A stretch of DNA of 17,771 nt, taken from Leptofilum sp050292445. GTDB taxonomy: Bacteria; Chloroflexota; Anaerolineae; Promineifilales; Promineifilaceae. A model generated the notes under the pieces. It was not told the origin of the DNA. It saw only the letters and a program-made list of their open reading frames with translations, and searched no databases. A program made the position numbers and the translations under genes. Location: contig JBNKLQ010000116.1 in assembly GCA_050292445.1 (NCBI GenBank), forward strand, positions 1 to 17,771, written 5' to 3'. The number at the start of each line of letters is the position of its first letter. Within the stretch, counting starts at the first letter, position 1. This document shows positions 1-6,670 of the stretch, one piece after another.

Positions 1-1
1 A

Positions 2-919
2 TCCGAACCAGCCGAACCGCCCACAACGCAGCAAGTCATCACCATCAGCCAGTGCGGTGTGGCCAAGCGAACGGCACGACATCTGTACGGCCGTCAGCGG
101 CGCAGCGGCATCGGCGTGTTTGATCTGGAAGTAGACGAGCACGATTATCCGGCCCATGTGGCCGTCGCCGACGAGAGCGAGCGACTGCTGATCTTCAGTA
201 ACTTGGGCCGCGTCTTTCCGCTGGCCGTGGCGGACATCCACCAAACCGAGGAGCTGCGCGCCCCTGGCGAGAGCCTCATTAGCAAATTCCCTTTTCACGG
301 CAATGAACACATCATCGGAGCGCTGCCTGCTGAGGCTGGGCAGTACGTGGTTTTGGCCAGCCAGCGCGGCTGGGTACAGCGCGTCGCCGCCAGCTACTTT
401 GGCAAAAACCTCATCCCCGGCATGTCGTTTCATGACGTAAAACAAGGCGGGCAGGTTACGGCCGTTTGCTGGAGCAACGGCAGCGACGAGATTTTCCTGG
501 CCACCCAGCAGGCGCAAGGCATCCGCTTTCGCGAGACGCAGGTGCCCGCCCGTGGCGGCTGCCTGGGACTGCGCGTCGATCCCAGCGATGAAGTTGTGGC
601 CGTCGCCAGTGTGGTGGAGAGCAGCAGCGTGTTTGTGGTAGGGCACGATGGCAAGGGCACCATCCGGCAGATGAGTGGCTTCCGCATGAACAAAGCGCCT
701 GGCGCTGGGGGCAAAGCAATTTTCAAAAGCGATCAGCTCATCGGAGCCGTGACAGTGCAAGAAGAGGATGACATCTTCATTTTAGCCCAAGGTGGCAAAA
801 TCATTCGCTTCCGTGCCAGTGAAGTGCCGCCCAAAACAGGGGTGGTGCAGGGAGTCAACTGCATGGAAGTGCGCAATGATGTGGTATCGGCCGTTGCTGT
901 CGCCACCCTGGAAAAGTAA
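2..919 (+). CDS. gyrA: DNA gyrase/topoisomerase IV subunit A, C-terminal part (5' partial)
   Basis: The reading frame is open from the window edge, so the GTG at 59 is an internal codon and the gene begins upstream. The 305 visible residues form six blade-like repeats of about 50 residues, each with a beta hairpin such as LLIFSNLGRVFPL, YVVLASQRGWVQRV or IFILAQGGKIIRF. This is the six-bladed DNA-wrapping beta-pinwheel of GyrA; E. coli ParC has five blades. The catalytic tyrosine domain lies outside the window. The GyrA box (QRRGGKG in E. coli, needed for negative supercoiling) is replaced by QRRSGIG at 95-115, so wrapping activity may differ. The stop codon overlaps the ATG of the next gene (TAATG), which implies translational coupling. 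GyrA is favoured over ParC by blade number, but a divergent A-subunit paralogue is possible. Confidence 0.85.
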   Translation, partial: SEPAEPPTTQQVITISQCGVAKRTARHLYGRQRRSGIGVFDLEVDEHDYPAHVAVADESERLLIFSNLGRVFPLAVADIHQTEELRAPGESLISKFPFHGNEHIIGALPAEAGQYVVLASQRGWVQRVAASYFGKNLIPGMSFHDVKQGGQVTAVCWSNGSDEIFLATQQAQGIRFRETQVPARGGCLGLRVDPSDEVVAVASVVESSSVFVVGHDGKGTIRQMSGFRMNKAPGAGGKAIFKSDQLIGAVTVQEEDDIFILAQGGKIIRFRASEVPPKTGVVQGVNCMEVRNDVVSAVAVATLEK

Positions 920-1509
920 TGACAATTTTTGAAGATGGTGAAGAATATGTTGAACGGCCGTTTGCTGACCTGACTTTGACGCAAGAAGAGGTTACGGCCG
1001 TTACCTTTGAAGAATGCACCTTTACCAACTGTAACTTCAGCGAAACGCAGTTCAAGCGCTGCACCTTCCGCGATTGCCAATTTCAAAATTGCGATTTAAG
1101 TTTGCTGGATGTGGATTACAGCAGCTTCCAACGCAGTAAATTTGATCAGTGCAAGCTGATTGGCGTGAATTGGGCTAAAGTTAGCCGCGTAGAGTGGATT
1201 GAATTCCACAGCTGCAACCTGAGCTACGCTACCTTCATGGAGCTAGATTTAACCAAAGCGGTCATCACCCACTGTTTGGCCAAAGAAGCCACCTTTGCCG
1301 AAACCAATCTCACCGAAGCCAACTGCACCCATACCGACTTCACAGACAGCCGCTTCGTTCGCACCAATCTCACCAAAGCCGATTTCCGTGGCGCGCACAG
1401 CTACGCCATCGCCGCCGACCAGAACACACTCAAGAAGACCAGGTTTTCGCTGCCAGAAGCTGTGGCATTGCTGCACGGCCTAGACATTATCTTAGAGGAT
1501 CCGGCGTAA
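919..1509 (+). CDS. Pentapeptide-repeat protein, Qnr/MfpA-like, coupled to gyrA
   Basis: The 196-residue protein has an N-terminal lead-in (1-29) and then about 26 pentapeptide units from residue 30 to 160. The units have F or L at the central position and small or Cys residues two places before the next unit (FEECT, FTNCN, FKRCT, FRDCQ, LTKAD). One six-residue unit (RVEWIE, 90-95) breaks the register near the middle. Residues 161-196 form a helical cap ending in LPEAVALLHGLDI, like the C-terminal cap of Qnr-type proteins. Such proteins fold as a right-handed quadrilateral beta helix. Several (QnrB, MfpA, AlbG) mimic DNA and bind gyrase, protecting it from quinolones or other poisons. The ATG overlaps the stop of the gyrase A-subunit gene by one base, so the two proteins are made together. 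Gyrase as the target is inferred from family and position. Other pentapeptide proteins have no known target. Confidence 0.9.
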   Translation: MTIFEDGEEYVERPFADLTLTQEEVTAVTFEECTFTNCNFSETQFKRCTFRDCQFQNCDLSLLDVDYSSFQRSKFDQCKLIGVNWAKVSRVEWIEFHSCNLSYATFMELDLTKAVITHCLAKEATFAETNLTEANCTHTDFTDSRFVRTNLTKADFRGAHSYAIAADQNTLKKTRFSLPEAVALLHGLDIILEDPA

Positions 1510-1514
1510 CTCCC

Positions 1515-1575
1515 AGGACTGGCAGTCCTGAATTCAAAATTGCTTAACCAATCAAAACCAAGGACTGCCAGTCCT
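1515..1575. repeat. Two 15-bp dyads in inverted orientation
   Basis: AGGACTGgCAGTCCT at 1515-1529 and AGGACTGcCAGTCCT at 1561-1575. Each has perfect 7-bp arms around one central base, and the two are exact reverse complements, 46 bp apart. They fill most of the gap between the pentapeptide gene and the amidohydrolase gene. There is no T-run, so they are not a standard terminator. They could be an operator pair, a REP-like dispersed repeat, or paired RNA hairpins. Confidence 0.85.
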
Positions 1576-1604
1576 AGTTTTCAAAAACCAAAAAGGAACC
1601 AATC

Positions 1605-2786
1605 ATGTTAGATAAAGCCAAAGCATTACACGATGAACTTATCCGACTCAGGCGCGACATTCATGCCCATCCCGAACTGGGATTTCAGGAGTTCAGAACG
1701 GCCGCACTCGTCGCCGATACCCTCACCGAACTGGGTATCGACGTCAAAACCGGCGTCGGCCGTACCGGCGTGGTGGGTCAGATTGGCACGGGCGACGGCC
1801 CCACCATCGCCATTCGCGCCGACATGGACGCCCTGCCCATCCTGCAAAAGTCAGACGCACCGTACAAATCGCAAAACGAGGGCGTGATGCACGCCTGCGG
1901 CCACGATTCGCACACCGCCATGCTGTTGGGCGCGGCGCATCTGCTCAAACAGAGCCTGGCCGACGGCAATTGGCAAGGCAACGTGCGCTTCCTCTTCCAG
2001 CCGTCCGAAGAAGCGTTTGACGCTGACGGCGTTAGTGGGGCCACGGCCATGATTGCCGATGGCGCGCTGGAAGGTGTCGATGCCGTCATCGCGCTGCACG
2101 TGGCCTCCGACTATCCGGCCGGAGAACTGCGCTTTCAGGACGGCTACTCGCTGGCCAACGTCGATTCCTTTAAGGCGTGGGTACGTGGTGATGGCGGCCA
2201 CGGAGCATATCCGCACACCGGCAGCGATCCGCTGCACATGCTCAGCATCATTTTGCCCGCCATTTACGCCATCCCCTCCCGTCGCATCAATCCGCTGCGG
2301 GGCTGCGTGGTGAGTTTAGGGCAGGTAAGCGGCGGGGCAGCACCCAACGTTATCCCCAACGAGGTTTACATTCAGGGCACCATCCGCTCCTACCACGACG
2401 ATGTACGCGAGCAGCTTTGGGCCGAGGTAGAGAATGCGTTCAAGCTGAGCGAGCAAATGGGTGGCAGCTATGAATTTGAACTGGCCAAAGGGTACCCGGC
2501 TATGTTCAACAATGAGCAGGTGAATGAGTGGCTGCGGGATGTGGCAAAAGAGATAGGGGAAGAAACGGCCGTACTCAACACCGAGTTTGGCATGGGAGCC
2601 GAAGATTTTGCCTACATGACCCGTGAAGCCAAAGGCGCTATGTTTATGCTGGGGGCCGCTATCGACGATGGCATCACCCGCCACCACCACACCGATATTT
2701 TCGACATTGACGAAAGCGTCCTCCCCGTGGGTGCCGCTATCCTGGCTGAAACCGCCCGCCGTTTTGTTACCGGCAAAATTCGCTAA
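1605..2786 (+). CDS. M20D-family metallo-amidohydrolase/peptidase
   Basis: A 393-residue protein, the usual length for the M20D group (hippurate hydrolase, AbgB, IAA-amino acid hydrolases, N-acetyl-diaminopimelate deacetylase). It opens with the typical RRDIHAHPELGFQEF. The RADMDALP segment (71-78) is followed by HACGHD (96-101), QPSEE (132-136), the LH pair near 164-165 and HHHTDIFD (360-367). Together these give the expected di-metal ligands C98, H100, E136, H165 and one His of 360-362. It hydrolyses an amide bond of an N-acyl amino acid or a similar small substrate; the sequence does not tell which. It is probably cytoplasmic, as no signal peptide is seen. The ATG is preceded by AAGGAA at a good distance. 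The paired dyads upstream might control it. The Nudix gene follows after a short gap. Confidence 0.93.
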   Translation: MLDKAKALHDELIRLRRDIHAHPELGFQEFRTAALVADTLTELGIDVKTGVGRTGVVGQIGTGDGPTIAIRADMDALPILQKSDAPYKSQNEGVMHACGHDSHTAMLLGAAHLLKQSLADGNWQGNVRFLFQPSEEAFDADGVSGATAMIADGALEGVDAVIALHVASDYPAGELRFQDGYSLANVDSFKAWVRGDGGHGAYPHTGSDPLHMLSIILPAIYAIPSRRINPLRGCVVSLGQVSGGAAPNVIPNEVYIQGTIRSYHDDVREQLWAEVENAFKLSEQMGGSYEFELAKGYPAMFNNEQVNEWLRDVAKEIGEETAVLNTEFGMGAEDFAYMTREAKGAMFMLGAAIDDGITRHHHTDIFDIDESVLPVGAAILAETARRFVTGKIR

Positions 2787-2794
2787 GACAGAGG

Positions 2795-2830
2795 TTGGAG
2801 ATTTGAGATGAGTTCTTCTCAAATCTCCAA
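2795..2830 (+). other. Perfect 14-bp stem-loop over the Nudix gene start
   Basis: TTGGAGATTTGAGA (2795-2808) and TCTCAAATCTCCAA (2817-2830) are exact reverse complements around an 8-base loop. In RNA the left arm would hold the GGAG ribosome site (2797-2800) and the first base of the ATG at 2808. It either masks that start or ends the upstream message. No T-run follows, so a standard terminator is unlikely. Confidence 0.8.
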
Positions 2831-3293
2831 ACTTCCCATGGAAATTACACGCCACTTCACTGCCACTACTTTTGTGGTACACAAAGATAAGGTGCTGCTG
2901 CACCAGCATAAACGGTATGGCTCTTGGTTACCCGCCGGTGGGCATATCGATCGGGATGAACTGCCAGAAGCTGCGGCCATTCGGGAGGTGAAAGAGGAAA
3001 CCGGGCTGGATATCGCTTTGTATAATCCAGATGCCATTCTCTTTGCCACTGACCCTGAAGTGTGCCAGCTGCATCGTCCCATGTACCTGTTGCTGGAAAA
3101 CATCAATCCCTATCATCAACACATCGATTTTATTTACTATGCAACGGCCGTTTCCAGCAGCTTAAATCCTGCCCACGGCGAAACAAATCGCCTCAAATGG
3201 TTCAATCAAACTGATTTAGCAAACACTGATATGCCAACAAATGTGCAGGCATGTGCCCAGGAAGCGCTAAAGATATTAGGACAAAAAGATTGA
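2808..3293 (+). CDS. Nudix hydrolase
   Basis: The Nudix box is complete: G45-x5-E51-x7-R59-E60-V-x-E63-E64-x-G66-L67, preceded by WLPAGGH. This is the Mg-binding catalytic loop of enzymes that hydrolyse a nucleoside diphosphate linked to another group; the substrate cannot be read from sequence. Two starts compete. The ATG at 2808 has GGAG seven bases upstream, but both lie in a 14-bp hairpin. The ATG at 2838 begins MEITRHFTATTFVV, where related Nudix proteins usually begin, but it has no clear ribosome site. The longer form (161 aa) is listed; the shorter is 151 aa. The gene follows the amidohydrolase by 21 bases and is probably on the same message unless the hairpin blocks it. Confidence 0.93.
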   Translation: MSSSQISKLPMEITRHFTATTFVVHKDKVLLHQHKRYGSWLPAGGHIDRDELPEAAAIREVKEETGLDIALYNPDAILFATDPEVCQLHRPMYLLLENINPYHQHIDFIYYATAVSSSLNPAHGETNRLKWFNQTDLANTDMPTNVQACAQEALKILGQKD

Positions 3294-3362
3294 CACATTC
3301 CGCCAAATGTGCAGAATTTGTCAAAAAGCATGCGAGCGCGTGTGAAGAACCAGAGGATGTAC

Positions 3363-3368
3363 TATAAT
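3363..3368 (+). promoter_or_regulatory. Putative -10 box (TATAAT) for the V4R gene
   Basis: An exact TATAAT lies 62 bases before the ATG at 3430. The -35 region (3340-3345, GTGTGA) matches the consensus at only three of six positions, so the promoter is weak or needs an activator. A 6-bp hairpin (3294-3311) lies upstream. Confidence 0.4.
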
Positions 3369-3429
3369 AATGCAGTATTGAGAATTTCTTGTTTTCACAC
3401 AGTTTCGTTCAAGTCGTTGGAGGTAAGTT

Positions 3430-4062
3430 ATGGCAGGTCCCGCAAATGAAGATAAGTTCTACCCAAACCGGTGGGTGCGCATCATTTTAATCGCTACAGA
3501 AGAAATTGTAGGGAAAAATGGTGTGAAAGCACTGCTCAACATGGGTCGCCTATCTCATTACATTGAAAATTATCCGCCTGACAACATGAAAAAAGAAGTA
3601 CCGTTTGCCCATGTAGGGCAGCTACAGCAAGCATTTTGGGACATGTATGGAGCCCGTGGCGCGCGCGCGTTTGCCGTACGTGCGGGTAAGAAAACCTTCA
3701 ACGACGGTCTGGACAGTTTTGGTTCTGTAGCCACGGCCGCTCGTGCCGCCATGAAGATTGGCTCACTGGAGCGGCGCATTGGGCTGGGGCTGCAATTTTT
3801 TGCCAAATTCTTTAACCAGGTCAGCGATCAGGAAGTATCGCTAACGGATGACGACAAATCATGGTATTGGAACATTCTCGTCTGCCCCATGTGCACTGAT
3901 CGCGAGACAGACTCACCCGTATGCCATTTAGCCGTAGGCGTGCTGCAAGGCGCGTTAGAAAACTTCGTAGATTCTGACAAACGCTTCAACGTTTCCCCCA
4001 CCCATTGCATTGGTCAGGGGGATGAAAAGGGCATTGTGGCCATCGACAAAGACCCACTGTAA
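3430..4062 (+). CDS. V4R-domain protein (predicted small-molecule/hydrocarbon binding)
   Basis: A 210-residue soluble protein. Residues 10-130 are mostly helical (RIILIATEEIVGKNGVKALL, then the YGARGARAFAVRAGK segment). Residues 148-205 carry the V4R signature: C152-P-M-C155, SPVC165H, VGVLQGALE (169-177), HC193, then IGQGD. V4R domains occur in BchJ and in sensors, are related in fold to the TRAPP subunit Bet3, and have been predicted to bind small hydrophobic ligands, with the cysteines binding metal. No output domain is fused, so it is either a free-standing binding protein or part of a complex. A strong GGAGG sits six bases before the ATG. It is a single-gene unit: a promoter-like box lies upstream and a clear terminator just downstream. 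The ligand is unknown. Confidence 0.75.
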   Translation: MAGPANEDKFYPNRWVRIILIATEEIVGKNGVKALLNMGRLSHYIENYPPDNMKKEVPFAHVGQLQQAFWDMYGARGARAFAVRAGKKTFNDGLDSFGSVATAARAAMKIGSLERRIGLGLQFFAKFFNQVSDQEVSLTDDDKSWYWNILVCPMCTDRETDSPVCHLAVGVLQGALENFVDSDKRFNVSPTHCIGQGDEKGIVAIDKDPL

Positions 4063-4091
4063 ACCCTACAATTCCCAGACGGATTTGTGAC

Positions 4092-4124
4092 AAAAGCGTC
4101 TCGTACAGGAGGCGCTTTTTTATT
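4092..4124 (+). terminator. Rho-independent terminator after the V4R gene
   Basis: AAAAGCGTCTC (4092-4102) pairs with GAGGCGCTTTT (4109-4119) with one G-U pair, a 6-base loop and a run of T to about 4121. It isolates the V4R gene from the secreted-protein gene. Confidence 0.88.
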
Positions 4125-4175
4125 TACATAAATAAAGGAACGGCCGTTCTATAGATATTCCCCCCTGTTTTTATG

Positions 4176-4181
4176 TATAAT
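4176..4181 (+). promoter_or_regulatory. Putative -10 box (TATAAT) for the secreted repeat protein
   Basis: An exact TATAAT 178 bases before the ATG at 4359, with no recognisable -35 box at 16-18 bp. If used, transcription starts near 4189 and leaves an unusually long leader. An ACGGCCGT copy lies at 4140-4147, just upstream of where a -35 would be. Confidence 0.4.
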
Positions 4182-4358
4182 GCGCACACCGTATTGTCCA
4201 GATTGCCCAATTAAGGCAAACAACTCATTGCAGGAGGGATTTAACCTACATCTCATTGTATGTGTCCTAAATGTATAACCTAACCAGCCTAAGGTGACTT
4301 CTCGTTAAAGGTTGGTTTCATTATTTGTACCCCTGCATCACAACTGAAGGAGGTTCCA
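4182..4358 (+). other. Long untranslated leader of the secreted repeat protein
   Basis: The gene-free stretch 4063-4358 (296 bases) holds the V4R terminator, one ACGGCCGT copy, a TATAAT box and this leader. The leader contains a possible stem, AACCAGCCT (4282-4290) with AGGTTGGTT (4309-4317), nine pairs with one G-U. It also has a stray AGGAGG (4232-4237) with no start codon at a useful distance. AAGGAGGT (4347-4354) is the ribosome site for the gene. No known riboswitch was recognised. Confidence 0.4.
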
Positions 4359-5459
4359 ATGTTTCACAATATCCGATCTCTGGCAACATTCGGCCGTTTT
4401 TGGCGGAACAAGGCCGGTGTGCTGGCACTGCTTGCTTTGGCACTATTATTTGGTGCCGGTACCGCTGCCTCCAGCTCATTAGTCATCCCCACCATCAGCA
4501 TCACCAGCGTGAAGGGCGGCGAGAGTGTGACCATCCAAACGCACAACTTCCCGGCCGGGCAAACGTTCACCGTGCGCATGAATAAGATGGGCACGTTGGG
4601 AGCCGGGGGGACTGTCGTAGGTACGTTGGATTCTGGTGCTGGCGGGTCTCTGGCTGCTACCTATGCCATTCCTGATGGCCTAAAGGGAGATGCCCAAGTA
4701 GCCATTCGCCTGGACAGCGCCCAGGGATATTACAGCTACAACTGGTTCTATAACAATACAGCACCCGGCAGTGTCACCCCAGGTACACCCGGTACGCCCA
4801 GTCCAATTTATACTGGCATTCCCACTTTTAAGATAACGGCCGTTACCGAAGGTAAAGACGTTACCATTGAAACCAACAACTTCCCAGCCAACATGACTTT
4901 TACTGTAACGATGGGCAAAATGTACACACGCGGCATTGGCGGTATCAACGTCGGCACAATGGATTCCGGTGCTGGCGGCACATTGACGGCCACCTTTGAC
5001 ATTCCCGATGCGCTGAAAAACGATGCGCGCGTCTCCATCCGTGCCCAGACGGCCCACGCCAACCCGTTCTACGCCTACAACTGGTTCCACAACGCAACAG
5101 TTGATACTGGCAGCGGGAATGGTGGGGGTGACCCGGTTCCGATTTACACGGGTATTCCAACCTTCACCGTTTGCACCGTTACCAAAGATGGCGACGTCAC
5201 CATTCAGACCAAAAACTTCCCCAAGAACCAGACATTTGCCGTGACCATGGGTGCCATGTACACGCGCGGCATCGGGGGCACCTCAGTTGGCTCACTACCC
5301 TCTGGCGATGACAGCAGCGCCCGCTACACGTTTAGCATTCCCGATGGCCTCAAAGGAGCGGGGCGTATCTCAATCCGCGCCCAGACAGCCCATGCTTACC
5401 CTTACTACGCATACAACTGGTTCTATAACGCGACGACGACCACGGACTTTTGTCCATGA
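4359..5459 (+). CDS. Secreted protein with three tandem ~93-residue repeats
   Basis: The 366-residue protein has a basic N-terminus and a hydrophobic segment (residues 19-36, AGVLALLALALLFGAGTA), so it is exported or membrane anchored. Three repeats follow at 44-135, 155-248 and 267-366. Each begins PTxxIT, has a NFPxxxTFxV block, a GxxVGxxxSG turn, a IPDxLKxxxRxxIR strand, and ends in a tyrosine-rich YxYNWFYN box. The linkers are Pro/Gly/Thr rich (136-154) or Gly rich (249-266). Repeats 2 and 3 are closest to each other. The pattern of alternating hydrophobic strands suggests a beta-sandwich domain; no enzyme motif is visible. The only two cysteines, C272 and C365, are both in repeat 3 and could form a disulfide. 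A strong AAGGAGGT precedes the ATG. A surface or envelope role is inferred; the function is unknown. Confidence 0.82.
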   Translation: MFHNIRSLATFGRFWRNKAGVLALLALALLFGAGTAASSSLVIPTISITSVKGGESVTIQTHNFPAGQTFTVRMNKMGTLGAGGTVVGTLDSGAGGSLAATYAIPDGLKGDAQVAIRLDSAQGYYSYNWFYNNTAPGSVTPGTPGTPSPIYTGIPTFKITAVTEGKDVTIETNNFPANMTFTVTMGKMYTRGIGGINVGTMDSGAGGTLTATFDIPDALKNDARVSIRAQTAHANPFYAYNWFHNATVDTGSGNGGGDPVPIYTGIPTFTVCTVTKDGDVTIQTKNFPKNQTFAVTMGAMYTRGIGGTSVGSLPSGDDSSARYTFSIPDGLKGAGRISIRAQTAHAYPYYAYNWFYNATTTTDFCP

Positions 5460-5505
5460 TGATCTAACAGTTATATTTCGTTTGTAACTGAAAAATTCTA
5501 AGATC

Positions 5506-5542
5506 AATCCCTGGAAACGGCCGTTTCCAGGGATTCTTTTTT
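5506..5542 (+). terminator. Terminator on a perfect 30-bp palindrome with ACGGCCGT at its centre
   Basis: Bases 5506-5520 and 5521-5535 are exact reverse complements with no spacer, followed by C and six T. In RNA a 13-bp stem with a 4-base loop would form. The central octamer (5517-5524) is the overrepresented genome motif. It ends the secreted-protein message. Confidence 0.9.
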
Positions 5543-5561
5543 ATTCTCGCCAGTTCCTTGC

Positions 5562-5567
5562 TACACT
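5562..5567 (+). promoter_or_regulatory. Possible leaderless promoter (TACACT) for the LytTR gene
   Basis: TACACT (TAnnnT type) ends eight bases before the ATG at 5576, and no ribosome site is present. This spacing would put the transcription start at the ATG itself. The -35 region overlaps the T-run of the upstream terminator and is not recognisable. Confidence 0.35.
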
Positions 5568-5575
5568 TAACGCCA

Positions 5576-6586
5576 ATGATCGAACTGACCCAGCTGCAAA
5601 AAGTGGTACAGCAAAACATTCTCATCAATATTCCCAGCCTGACGGTAGCTGCTGGTGAAATTACGGCCGTTTCTGGCCTGACAGCCACGCACAAAGACAC
5701 CTTCATCCAGCTGCTCACTGGGTTGACGCCGCCCACCGCCGGGCAAATTCGGCTGGCAGGCATCGACCCCTTTGAACAGCGCACCCTTTTTGCCCAAAAA
5801 GTGGGCATTCTCCCGGCTGAAAATGGTCTGTATGAACGGCTAACTGCGCGGCAGAATCTGGAATTTTACTGCCGCCTCTACGGGCTGCCGCTTAGTCGGG
5901 CGGTTGAGCTGCTGACCCTGGTTGGCCTGCAAGACCAGGCGCAGGTCCGCGTGCAGCAGCTTGCTCCAGAATTGGCTCGGCGTTTGGCGCTGGGACGCGC
6001 AATCCTACACCAACCAGAACTCCTCATTCTGATTGACCCATTCAGCAAAAGCTCTCCTGCATCCGTATCGCTAATCAGCCAGGTGTTGCGCCAACAGGCG
6101 GCGGATGGCACGGCCGTTTTGCTAATTGCTGATGAGAGTGCCGCGACAACGGCCGTTTGCCACACCATCATCATTATGAACCAGGGGCGGCTCAGCCACA
6201 GCTACACGCCCGGCGACCAACACACGCCACCCAACTTACCCTTCAAAATCCCTGCCCGATTAGAAGGCAAGGTGGCCCTAGTCAACCCCGCCGACATTTT
6301 ATATGCCACCAGCGACGACGGCCGTACCTACCTTTACACAGAAGACGGCCGTATTCCCACCCATCTCACCCTGACAGAAGTAGAGGAACGCCTGGCGCGC
6401 AGCGGCTTCTTCCGCGCCCATCGCAGTTATCTGGTGAACTTGCAGCACATCAAAGAGGTCATCGCCTATACCCGCGACAGCTATACCCTCATTCTCGATG
6501 GCGACCAGATGGACGCCACCGAGCCTATCGAAATTCCCCTCAGCAAAAGTGCCGCCCGCGACCTACGCGAACTCCTCGATTTTTAA
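5576..6586 (+). CDS. ABC-LytTR fusion regulator with degenerate ATPase domain
   Basis: The 336-residue protein has an N-terminal ABC-ATPase-like domain (1-205) and a C-terminal LytTR DNA-binding domain (about 225-336). The LytTR part shows ADILYATSDDGRTYLY, then FFRAHRSYLVNLQHI near 285-300 and LSKSAARDLRELL at the end. The ABC part keeps the fold (Q-loop-like region near 77-86, NQGRL after the last strand) but has lost catalysis. Walker A reads GLTATHKDT (34-42), the LSGGQ signature reads LAPEL (129-133), Walker B reads LILIDPFS (150-157) with no DE pair, and the H-loop histidine is missing (IADES, 184-188). It is therefore probably a transcription factor whose dead ABC domain senses or docks, perhaps on the transporter ATPase encoded downstream. 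The ATG at 5576 is preferred to a TTG at 5558. LytTR proteins bind direct repeats about two turns apart, and such repeats lie just downstream of this gene. Confidence 0.88.
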   Translation: MIELTQLQKVVQQNILINIPSLTVAAGEITAVSGLTATHKDTFIQLLTGLTPPTAGQIRLAGIDPFEQRTLFAQKVGILPAENGLYERLTARQNLEFYCRLYGLPLSRAVELLTLVGLQDQAQVRVQQLAPELARRLALGRAILHQPELLILIDPFSKSSPASVSLISQVLRQQAADGTAVLLIADESAATTAVCHTIIIMNQGRLSHSYTPGDQHTPPNLPFKIPARLEGKVALVNPADILYATSDDGRTYLYTEDGRIPTHLTLTEVEERLARSGFFRAHRSYLVNLQHIKEVIAYTRDSYTLILDGDQMDATEPIEIPLSKSAARDLRELLDF

Positions 6587-6599
6587 CCCGATTTTTCGT

Positions 6600-6652
6600 G
6601 CCATTCGGCCCGCATTTGCGGCCATTCAGCCCCGTTTACTGCTGTTCAGCCT
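6600..6652. promoter_or_regulatory. Three phased direct repeats, candidate LytTR operator
   Basis: GCCATTCGGCCC (6600-6611), GCCATTCAGCCC (6621-6632) and GCTGTTCAGCCT (6641-6652) start 21 and 20 bp apart. Copies 1 and 2 match at 11 of 12 positions, copies 2 and 3 at 9 of 12. Direct repeats about two helical turns apart are the usual target of LytTR dimers. The array lies between the regulator gene and the transporter genes, 18 bp before a CTGACA box. Confidence 0.6.
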
Positions 6653-6670
6653 AAAAACAATGCGGGCGAG

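Noticed and set aside
59..61. GTG at 59 as the start of the first gene
   Set aside because: The same frame is open to the window edge and codes for the first blade of the pinwheel (VITISQCG), so the codon is internal.
4260..4283. Seven-codon leader peptide (MCPKCIT) in the 4182-4358 leader
   Set aside because: The only nearby ribosome-site match (4232-4237) is 22 bases upstream, too far, and there is no regulatory codon run.
4182..4358. Cyclic-di-GMP riboswitch, prompted by GGCAAAC in the leader
   Set aside because: The remaining conserved GEMM elements and the paired helices are not present.
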